A stretch of DNA of 64,000 bases from Phascolomyces articulosus. Taxonomy: Eukaryota > Mucoromycota > Mucoromycetes > Mucorales > Lichtheimiaceae. Made by a program: the position numbers and the translations under genes. The notes beneath the pieces were generated by a model that worked only from the letters and a program-made list of their open reading frames with translations, was not told the origin of the DNA and made no database searches. Location of the stretch: positions 1 to 64,000 of the forward strand of contig JAIXMP010000012.1 of NCBI GenBank assembly GCA_025677815.1, in the 5' to 3' direction. Shown here piece after piece: positions 34,188 to 43,936 of the stretch (position 1 is the stretch's first letter; each line of letters starts with the position of its first letter).

Positions 34188-35853
34188 ATGTTTGCAGATA
34201 TATACACCCCTTCACTACGCTGCAACGAAAAAACTAATGATATGGAAGATGTAGAATATGATGATTTAAGTGCACAACTACCTTTTGACCATGATGAGAA
34301 TAATGGCATGACTGAAACTGATAAAACAGAAGCAGACGCAGCAATGGAAGAAGAAGTCGATCCTCAAGATATGCATCACATTGTAACCAATGAATTTAAT
34401 CAAAACGAAGATGGTATTCGCTGTCTTGTTTCCATGACTAGAACAGCAAACATGTCCGAAAAGGTATTATCTGACACTTTTTATCATAAATTAATTACTA
34501 ACACAATGTACCTATGATTAGCATGAAGTACCTGATCAAATCCAAGAGGTTGAGTCTCAAGAAGAAATGCAACGAACCGAATCCAGTGCACCGCATAGTA
34601 CGGAGAATAACAGGCAAAACAAGGTTGGATCTAACAAAGGAGTAGCCCCAAAAAAGAGAGGAAGGCCACGTAAGCATCCCCCAAAGGAAGTCAAGAATCC
34701 AAGAGGTATTGTATTGTGAACATTGGTCATAGAACCACACTTAGAGCGATTTGTTTTATTAATTTCTTTTATAATAGGCCCCTACAGAAAATACACTGAT
34801 CAGTATATTGTTGAGCTTATCGACTTAATTCAAAATGTCACATTGTCTGTACCAGAAGCAGCCCGCCTCCATCGCATGCCGGAACGGTCAGCTTACAATT
34901 ACTGGAATCGATTCTGCTCCAATGAACCCTATTTGCCCAGCCAGTTTAAAAAATCCAAAGGAACAACTCCTATTTTGACAAGCGAGCATACTAAAGAACT
35001 TCAAAAGATGTACGATGACAATGCAGCTACAACTATTGCCCAAGCCCAAAATATTCTTTACAATAAATATAATATAAGCATTACAAAAAGTGGTTTACAA
35101 AAGCATTTGGTAAAGCATTGTGGGTTGACAATGAAAAAGCTTACAAGAATTTCTGAAGCACGAAACTCGGCACAAACGATCAAGAAACGAATGAATTGGG
35201 TTCTTGAAGTCAACAAATCCAATATTGATTTTTCTACGTGTGTTTTTATTGACGAGGCTGGATTCAATTTACATATAAAACGTACATTTGGGCGCTCAAG
35301 ACGGGGTGAACCAGCTAAAGTCCTTGTTCCGAGCCACCGTGGCGTGAATATATCGATCCTTGGTGCTATTGTTGCTGAGGGAGTTGTGAATCTCTCACTG
35401 AGAAAGCCGCAATCGGTGGTTGGATCTAAGAAGAAGCGTAAACTTAACGAAGGGAAGCAAGAGTTTACTGGGAAGATTGGTACAAGGGCGGTTCATTTTG
35501 TCCAGTTTTTGGAGACTGTAATGGATATTTTGGATAAAAACAATATGCCAGGAAAAACATTAGTATTGGATAATGCAAGCATCCATCATACCAACGACGT
35601 TAAAGAGTTAGTGGAGTCTCGTGGATTCAAGCTACTTTATCTACCTCCTTACTCACCTTTTTTGAATCCTATTGAAGAGTTCTGGTCTAAATTGAAGGCA
35701 GGCGTCAAACGGGAACTTCTAACAAAGGACGATTCTTTAACCCCACGCATCATGAACTCTGCTTACGATGTTACTGTCAATGATTGTAAAGGATGGATTA
35801 GGCACTCTATGTCCTTTTTCCCCCGATGTCTTAATAACGAGCAAATGCTATAG
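34188..35853 (+). CDS. DD34E transposase with AT-hook, three exons
   Basis: It cuts and rejoins DNA at the TIRs of its own element. Exons 34188-34463, 34522-34705 and 34778-35853 join in frame to 511 residues. The N-terminal part is acidic (NDMEDVEYDDLSAQLPFDHD). Exon 2 carries an AT-hook (KKRGRPRKHPPK) that binds the minor groove of AT-rich DNA. Exon 3 has a helix-turn-helix region (LSVPEAARLHRMPERSAYNY), then FIDEAGFNLHIKR with the first Asp, KTLVLDNASIHH with the second Asp, and PPYSPFLNPIEEFWSKLK with the Glu 34 residues further on, hence DD34E. The stop codon lies inside the right TIR. No disabling change is seen. The ATG at 34188 follows CACC and suits the acidic N-terminus; an earlier non-ATG start at 34149 is unlikely. 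Confidence 0.9.
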
Positions 35854-36151
35854 TTTTCAAGCTTCATAAAAATAAAAATAAAAATGCCAAGTTGATATTT
35901 CCTTATTGCCAAATGAAAAATAATGCGTTGCCAAATGAAAAAAAATTCACTGCCAAATTGAAAAAAAATTCACTGCCAAATTGAAAAAAAATCCACTGCC
36001 AAATTGAAAAAAACGCACTGCCAAGGTAAAAAACATTTCCTGCCAACCTGATTTGATCATCTGCCAAATGATAAACCCCCCATCGCCAACTGAAAATTAG
36101 CACACTGCCAAATTGAAAATAGCCCTCTGCCAACCATTAGGAAAAAACCTG
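35848..36151 (-). repeat. Right TIR of the intact transposon
   Basis: A 304-bp inverted copy of the left TIR, missing one 22-bp unit (CGCATTATTTTTCATTTGGCAA). Its inner end overlaps the last six bases of the transposase gene (TATAG region). Confidence 0.9.
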
Positions 36152-36153
36152 TA

Positions 36154-36777
36154 GCACAGCTCAGCTTAAGTTCCATCATAATGTCATTTGCCAACAACCA
36201 GAAAGTGTAAATCACAGAATAATTTGTACGACGATGCGTGTTTATTTGTTTATTGATTGGGTGTTTATTTTGCTAAAATACCAATTTTTGAAGACAAATA
36301 GTTCTGATTTAACAAGGGACATGGATCAATTCCTAAGCTCCACGGTTATATTTTGATAGGTATCTAGCTCAATCATCTAACATTGAACGCGTTTGTAATA
36401 TTTTCTTTTGTGCCATGAGGAATCTAATAATTTATGTCCTACATGGACAACTCCGTTTTCCCCAAAATGCCTTTCAACTGGGGCAGAGACACTTCCTAAA
36501 CCCCGTTCCTCCTTTATATAACTTGGCCATATCATGCTTTTTTAAACCATCTCTCTCAGACTGAAAAGCTTGTAAAAAAAATACATTGCTTCTTTATTAT
36601 ACATTTGTTTATAAAGAAGTTAAAAAAAGAAATGTAATCCGTTACCAATGAATCAAAATAAGCCCAATATGTGTGTGTGAAAAGATTTATCCCGAAATAT
36701 ACAAGGTTGTGGATGATGATAGAATTTTAACTTTTTTAAGGAAACAGATTTCATTATATAACAATTAATACACACAT
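36154..36777. other. 3' flank of malate dehydrogenase
   Basis: AT-rich DNA between the transposon and the MDH stop codon, containing the presumed MDH 3' UTR. No gene is seen. It shares a diverged segment with 30.9-31.1 kb. Confidence 0.4.
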
Positions 36778-38250
36778 TTATTGGACAAAGCTGTTGCCCT
36801 TGGTAATGTTCTTCTTCAATTCAGGGACAGCCTTGCTGATCAATTCCTTTTCGTAATCGGAGATTTCACCCAAACCATTGATCTTTTCAACACCGTTAGG
36901 ACCCAATTCAATATTGCTGGAGAAGTATTCAACACCTTGATCCTTGAACAAGTCAGATTGAACGAAGGAAGGTTCAACAACACCCTTCTTACCACCAACG
37001 GTAGCATCCAAAACACTGGAGGCAAAACGAGCACCAGCGAAAGCCATGGACAAAGTAGCAGATCCAGTACCGTTCTTGGCTTGGACAACTTCGTCACCAC
37101 CGAATTGGATACGGTGGGTCAAAGCATCAAGTTGTTCCTTGGTGAAGGATTCACCAGTTTGGGAGAGAAGAGGAACGATGGTTACGCCTGAATGGCCACC
37201 GACCACTCTAATCGAGTTAAAATCAACAACATATTAGTTAAATGATTAATAAAAACATTTCACCCACATAAAAAAAATTGAGAAAATACATACGTGACTT
37301 TGCAATCCTTGGGATCCTTACCCTTAACTTCGGCAACGAAACGGGAAGCACGGACAACATCAAGAGTGGTGACACCGTACAACTTCTTGGGGTTGAATAC
37401 ACCAGCCTTCTTCAAGGTTTCGGCAAAGATAGGAACGGTGGAGTTAACGGGGTTGGAGATGATCAAAAAGTGAGCATCAGGGCAGTACTTGGCGGAGGCT
37501 TCAGCAAGATCACGGACGATAGAAGCATTGGTGTTGAACAAATCATCACGGGTCATACCAGGCTTTCTTGGGACACCTAATGATATCAAATTCATCACAC
37601 AATTGTTTAGTAACAATTTCTTTCATCCTCCTTCACTTCTAATTTCGTGTATTTATAAAGTATGATGGTAACTTACCAGCGGGGCTATTGGTTTAAAGAA
37701 TCATAAGAAAAAAAGGAAAAAAAAGTCAGTGCCTTTTCTTAAATAATGGGTTATAAGTAGACAATAAGGTATAAACGCTTACATGATAACAACGTGAGCA
37801 CCTTCAAGAGCAGACTTCAAACCGTCATTTTCAGCAGTGTAACCCTTGACCTATAAAAAGGTTATATACATAACCCATTTAATAATCCGTTGTTTTTTTT
37901 CCCATAACGCGTCTTTTTTCCTCAAAATACTTACAGTAGAGTTGGTGTTGATGTGGCTATATAAAAAAAAGACGCGTAATAGACGAGTTTATATTAGAAT
38001 ATAGGATTCTTCAATACTATTTTATTGGTTTATATAATTTTATTTACCTAATGTCAGCGGCAACACCAGGAGTGTTGACAATATCATAAAGAGAGAGTTC
38101 GGTGACATGGGGGTTTTGCTTCATAAGAAGGGAGAGAGGTTGACCGATACCACCGGCAGCACCAAGAACGGCAACCTTGGAAAGGTTAGCAGCAGAGGTG
38201 GAGAAAGCACGCTTGGAGGCAACAGAAGCAATACGCGAAGCAGCGAACAT
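36778..38250 (-). CDS. MDH1: Malate dehydrogenase, mitochondrial
   Basis: NAD-dependent oxidation of malate to oxaloacetate in the TCA cycle. Six exons (38048-38250, 37935-37956, 37783-37850, 37677-37684, 37294-37576, 36778-37207) give 337 residues, the usual length. The N-terminus ([20 protein letters not shown]) is basic and free of acids, a mitochondrial presequence. Then come the NAD-binding [19 protein letters not shown], the substrate loop [15 protein letters not shown] with its arginines, [17 protein letters not shown] and the catalytic His in [13 protein letters not shown]. Exon 4 is only 8 nt long (coding the IPAG turn with its neighbours) and exon 2 only 22 nt; both are required for frame. 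The start is the only ATG giving the presequence. Confidence 0.96.
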
Positions 38251-38563
38251 GATTATTTATTTATTGATGAAAAGAAAAGAGAAAGAAAAAGAGATTAACT
38301 GATAAACCTTTTTGACCCATCACTTTAAAGGCCCTTGCAACTTTTTTTTTGTATTCCAGCAACTTTGGGAGAGAAAAACATTAGGGACTATTGGAAGTCA
38401 CAACGGCAAACAGTTCTGCCGTGGGATTTAAATAACTCTTCTTATGCTTGGGTGCATCATCATTATCAAATTCGTTTCCGCTTATTTATTATTACTATAT
38501 TATTCATTTTTTACCCACACAGCGCTATATACATTATTGATCAAAACAATCCTATACAATAGT
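38251..38563. promoter_or_regulatory. MDH promoter region
   Basis: A 313-bp spacer upstream of MDH and downstream of the PfkB gene at 38.6 kb. No specific site is recognised. Confidence 0.35.
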
Positions 38564-40251
38564 TTATTTTGAATATAATAATTTGTCATTGATATATGGA
38601 CTGACAGCTAGGTCAGATTGTAGGGTAAGTATAGCAGCTCGTTGTGCCCGGCTAATTATTTGTTTCCATAAGGTTGCATTATCGGGTTGAATAGTAATAT
38701 GCTTTCGGAGATTAGCTAGCAAAGTACCGACAAAACTGTTTATTAAGATGAGTAATAGTTCTTCCTCTTTGGTGATGGTATTGTTTTCCTTTTTCTTTGA
38801 CTCTCCAGGTTCTGTTTCTCTCATTTATTATTATTATTATTATTATTATCTTCTACTTACCAATCGCCTGCACCAGTAACATTCACAATATGATCCACTT
38901 TTTCTGGTTCAAAGTATTGAACATGAACTTGTCTAGTTCTTGTTGATCGACCAACATATAAACATCCTTCTTCACCCAATTTAGTAATTACGTTAGGAAT
39001 CATGTGAGAAAGATGAATTGCATATGGAAGCACGCGATCCACCAAGGCTGGTGCTGGATTTTTTTTTTGTTCCACATAAAACCACCCCAAATGGATATTA
39101 ATGTTACGTTTCATTACGTTATTAGAGTTCTTTTTTCTTTTTCTAACCTTTCGGTGTCATTGTATCGTTGTCATGGTTTGATATGGTATTATTTAACAAT
39201 GCTCTTGCTGTTTCACTCATAGCTTCTAATTCAAACTGATTGGGTGATATAAATTTGATTGCACCCGAGGTTATAATATCTCGTTCAAAAATCTTGAGAG
39301 ATTTTGGTACAGAAGTGGGCTCAAAAAATACTTTTTAATGATTTAGTTTTAGATACCATGTATAAGATCCCGAAGAAAAACAAAGAGAGTGAGAGGAAGA
39401 AGAATTCTTATATTACCTGGAATGCCGAGTTGAACACTCTTTGCAGTAATTTTCGACATTGTTTTAGCTGTTATGTTACCATCAAAACATACAAGAGATG
39501 GCTCTTCTGTATGTACTATTTTGTCTATCTGATATATAGATGGTGTCATTTCAACTTGCTTCAATGATATAAATAACCATTAGATATTTTCGATGTAAAA
39601 AAAACTAATACATACCATGATGGGATCGACAGTGTCAAAAATGTCCATATCTGCAACTGCGGCGATCAATTCTCCAGACTTGGAATGAATTGCATTATAT
39701 ACCTAATCACCGATATATTACAATAAAGTCAGCGCTTTGCCTTTCTTCCCATTTAGTATTTAAATGATATTTACAGCAGTTGGATGATTGGGTATGCACT
39801 GAATAAACTGTGTTGACTATATGTTAAATGTATGCACTTTAGTAATTACTTTATAATAACGGTTGAGATAAAAACAGAAAAGAAGCATACCATGCCGATC
39901 GCTTTCAAACCTTGGCGGACTGTCTGAGCAGCCAGATCATTTCCTACAGCTGAAACAAGGAATGCCGGTGCTCCAGTTCGCACCGCCGCTTCACATACAT
40001 TCCGACCGACTCCACCGAGTGTTTGCTTAATATGGCCAGGATTTGATGTATGTAATATGGAAGTCAAGTTTTTCGAACTTTTACTTATGGTACTTGTCAT
40101 GTCAAGTGCCACACCACCAATCACAATTAACTTAATGAAAGAAAGAATGAACAATTTATTTGTTTAAATCAAATGATTTGATATGGACCAAAAAACGAAA
40201 AAAAATAAACAATTTTAGTTCCAGTACCTTGCCAATCGTTGAATTGACCAT
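38564..40251 (-). CDS. PfkB-family kinase, pseudouridine-kinase type
   Basis: Probable kinase phosphorylating pseudouridine or a related nucleoside. About eight exons: a 24-nt first exon (40228-40251, MVNSTIGK), a second (39891-40130) with LIVIGGVALDMTST and the Gly motif TLGGVGRNVCEAAVRTGAPA, middle exons with NHPTAVYNAIHSKSGELIAA and MDIFDTVDPIM, then FFEPTSVPKS and ISPNQFELEAM, and the catalytic VNVTGAGDCF split by a long intron ending at about 38740, followed by FVGTLLANLRKHI. This resembles the kinase half of fungal and plant pseudouridine catabolic proteins. The glycosidase half (IndA/PsuG) that is often fused in fungi is absent here. Some internal junctions (exons 3-7) are approximate. 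Confidence 0.8.
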
Positions 40252-40656
40252 TGGATAGTATTAGATTGAACAAACAAGGAAAACTGCAAATAATATAAAT
40301 TAAAGTAGTTTATATAAGTCGGACAGAGAAAAAAAAAAGGATTGTCAAACAACTTTTTTTTTGAGCCCTTCTTTTTCTTTGTTCAACTTGTTTTTTTTTG
40401 TTGTGAAAAAAAAAAAATTAAATAGTAATCCTTTTTTTTTTTCTTGACATCTCGTCCTCTTTTCATCTCATTTCTCCTCACTCTCTTCATTCTCCTTTGT
40501 CAACCTCTCCTTCATCCGAAAAAACCCCGCGCTATTATTTTTCGAAAGTTAACGAGACTCAGCTGATTACCATCTCGACCTCTTAATAATAATTCTTACA
40601 GGCATTGTACCCCGATATTTCACTATCCGTAGCATAAACACCCTGTTGTAACATCA
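40252..40656. promoter_or_regulatory. Divergent promoter, PfkB kinase / B56 gene
   Basis: A 405-bp shared upstream region with several T-runs (near 40352, 40388 and 40430) and pyrimidine-rich strings. No transcription factor site is claimed. Confidence 0.35.
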
Positions 40657-43600
40657 ATGATGAAAGGATGGAAAGGAGTTGTATGTTGTTTCTTTTTTCA
40701 TTTATCATTTTAAAATTGAAGAGAAAATTGAAAACAAATACTTACAAAGATGGGATTCATCGTCTCCTTTTAACTTTCTTTTTTTAACCTTTATTCTTTG
40801 ATTAGCTTTCTAGAAACAAGGCACCAGCTGGAACTCCAGTGAATGGTCATCAAAGCCCAGAACAACAACAACAGCAACCGTCATCTCCACAACAACCTTA
40901 TTATACAACAACACCCCCTCCTGCGCCACCTTCTGTTGCCACCATTGAGACAACCCCTTCGTCACCTTCGAATAGTAACAATACACCATCGATTGTTGTT
41001 GTAAATACAGAAGATGCATCCGATCCAGTGAGTCACTTTTAAAAATAAGCAACGGTGTTATATGAATGTTTATATCTAGAGTTAGATTACTGATTTCTTA
41101 TTATTTTGTTTTTGCTTAGTTACAATCTCAACAGCAACAGCAACAGCAACAACAGAAGCGAAACAATGCTCAAGTTTCATTTATGCATCATAACCATCCA
41201 AAATCTGGTGAAAGGGATATTCCAAAGACAGGTGCACTGAATCGTTTGAAGAACGCACCAAAGGACCAGATCCCGATAAGCAAAGCACCTCGCCGTCAAA
41301 AATCATCTCGTTTCTATGTTAAAGAAAAGGTTCAATTAGAGAAAACACCTGGATTTCATGGTACGTTGTAGGTTAATATCAACGGTTATTTTTGAGCATA
41401 AATACTAAATTGTTTGTTATCAGAGGTTCCCCCACATTTACGACAGGATCTCTTTATTCAAAAGATCCGTCAGTGTATGGTATGCTTTGACTTTAGTGAT
41501 GCATCATCAGAATTGCGTGAGAAGGAAATCAAGCGACAAACACTGCAAGAAATATTGGAGTATGTCAACATGAATCGTGGTGTATTGACAGAATCAGTCT
41601 ATCCAGAAATTGTTAACATGGTAAAGCGTAGAGGATGATATGAATGAGTACATGGGCGTTTGTATGCTGTTATTATTAGTATTATTATTGGAGAAGCAGT
41701 AAACTGATATTTATATATAATAGTTCTCTATCAATCTTTTCCGAACGATACCACCTCAAGTCAATCCAGTTGGCGACGCATTTGATCCTGAAGAAGACGA
41801 ACCAGTATTGGAATTAGCATGGCCTCATTTACAAATTGTATATGAGTTCTTTTTGCGATTCCTGGAATCACCCGAATTCAACATTAATTATGCAAAGAAG
41901 CACATTGACCACAAGTTTATATTATTGGTATGATTGTCTAATAAATAAAAGTAGAAAAAAACAGACTGAGTTGTATATACAAAAGTGATCTCATACAAAG
42001 TATATGAAATAGCTGCTGGAATTATTCGATAGTGAAGACCCTCGAGAACGCGATTTCTTAAAGACGACACTTCATCGAATATACGGCAAATTCTTAAACT
42101 TGCGTGCATTTATCCGTCGATCTATTAATAATATCTTTTTCCAATTTATTTATGAAACGGAACGTCACAATGGTGTTGCTGAATTACTCGAGATTTTAGG
42201 AAGTATTATCAATGGCTTTGCCTTGCCACTTAAGGAAGAGCATAAGATCTTTCTAACTCGAGTTTTGATCCCGCTTCATAAAGTCAAGTCGTTGGTCTTG
42301 TATCATCCACAACTAGCATATTGTGTTGTGCAATTTCTAGAAAAGGATCAAACATTAACGCACGAGGTAAGCTAAAAAAAAGGGTTTGTTATGTGTATGT
42401 ACCACAAAAAAAAAGATGCACTTTGTTAATATGCAATTTATTTATCAAAGGTGGTCACAGGTTTGTTACGTTACTGGCCAAAGGTCAACAGTCCGAAGGA
42501 AGTGATGTTTTTGAACGAGTTGGAGGAAATTCTAGATGTCATTGATGCGTATGAATTCCAACGTATCATGGTTCCTTTATTTACAAAGTTGTCACAATGT
42601 GTCTCGAGTTCCCATTTCCAGGTAAAGCAAAAACAAAAAAGAAAAAAGAAAGGGTTATATTTATGGAGCTACGTTTGTGTTACCACTATTTTTTTTTTGG
42701 AAACTAACGGATCGTCATGAATAGGTTGCAGAGCGTGCTTTATATTATTGGAATAACGATTATGTTGTGAGTTTGATGGCGGAAAACATGGATGCTATTA
42801 TGCCTATCGTCTTTCCCGCATTGTACAAAACATCAAAATCACATTGGAACAAGTAAGTGGTATTTAGTATACCTCCCTTTTTTTTTTCTCTTATTCATGA
42901 TGATTACTTACTATGGTTGTCAATATGTTCAAATAGAACAATTCTCGGACTTGTGTATACTGCATTAAAATTGTGTATGGATATCAACCCCGTTTTATTT
43001 GATGAATGTGCAAATCAATACAAATTACAACGCCAAATGGAACGTAAGCGACAAAAGGACCGCGAAGACAATTGGAAAGCACTTCAACAAAAGGTGTCCG
43101 TCATATCTGAAAATCCCCCAGACGTACCAAAGCCAGCATCTCCAGGAGCCTTTACATTCCCTGCTCCACAAACTATGGATGAACCAATGGAAGTAGAGGA
43201 GGAAGAAGAGGAGGATGACATACTAACCGATGAAGAAACAGATCCTGAAGCGGAACACACAGCAGAACACACAGATGCTATTCATCCAGATATGGTAAGC
43301 ATCTTTTCATACATATTAGCTGATTGATCTCAACAGATATTAATCCATAAAAATATTTCTATTTATGTTTATAGCAACAATTTGATAACGGTCCAGTTCA
43401 ATACCAACAATTTAGACGCAAATCGATTATACCTGTAGATGAAACGGTAAATATGAATAGATAAATAATTGTCAATATAATTTACTTACACCATGTGTTT
43501 ATATTTTAGGTATTCAACGAACTTTCTCGTCATGTCAGCTTAGATGAAGTTTTGAATCAAGCGCCTGGTGCATCCACTGCAGCTGCCGCTGCTGCGGCCG

Positions 43601-43731
43601 CGGCAGCATCGGCGGCTAGTGCTTCGTCGAGTGGCAACCAAGTAGCAAGTGATAGTAACAGGAGTAACGATAACAACAATTATAACAACGGACAGGAACA
43701 AATGAATGTAGATCAAAATGGTCCAGCGTAG
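40657..43731 (+). CDS. RTS1: PP2A regulatory subunit B56 (B')
   Basis: Targeting subunit of protein phosphatase 2A, related to yeast Rts1. Eleven exons start with a 24-nt exon at ATG 40657. The N-terminus is low complexity (PolyQ, Pro-rich, then a second QQQQQ stretch in exon 3). The B56 core follows: [92 protein letters not shown] and [19 protein letters not shown], in the normal order of the HEAT-like repeats. The C-terminal tail is acidic (EEEEEEDD), followed by a late exon with a poly-Ala run and an Asn-rich end. The core is complete. It converges with the kelch gene downstream. Confidence 0.95.
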
Positions 43732-43936
43732 ATTCTTTCTCTCATTCTCTCTCTCTCTCTCTCTTATTTTTCTCCTATCAACCTACCCTTAAGTCACCCC
43801 TTCCTTTCTTTTTTTTTTCTTTTTCTTTTTCTTTTTTCATACTCCAACATTCTTCAATATATATATCAAGTTCAAAATAGCTTTGCAGGAAATTCACATT
43901 TTTTAGTTCATTATTTATCATTATTTTGGGGTCTCT
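43732..43936. other. Convergent 3' region with CT repeat
   Basis: A short spacer between the ends of the B56 and kelch genes. It has a (CT)n microsatellite near 43744-43763 and TC-rich runs that probably lie in the B56 3' UTR. Confidence 0.5.

Larger units (their letters stand above)
33708..36151 (+). mobile_element. Complete IS630/Tc1-superfamily transposon, 2444 bp, intact
   Basis: The element starts and ends with CAGGTTTTTTCC in inverted orientation and is flanked by TA on both sides (33706-33707 and 36152-36153). TIRs are 326 and 304 bp and identical except for one 22-bp unit present twice on the left and once on the right. A three-exon transposase gene with an open frame fills the interior. 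Near-identical TIRs and an intact gene mean a recent insertion, probably still mobile. It sits between gene-rich segments and shows none of the stops seen in the 1-21 kb island. Confidence 0.93.

Noticed and set aside
36781..37191. Plus-strand ORFs over MDH
   Set aside because: They are the reverse of conserved MDH exons and have no domain of their own.
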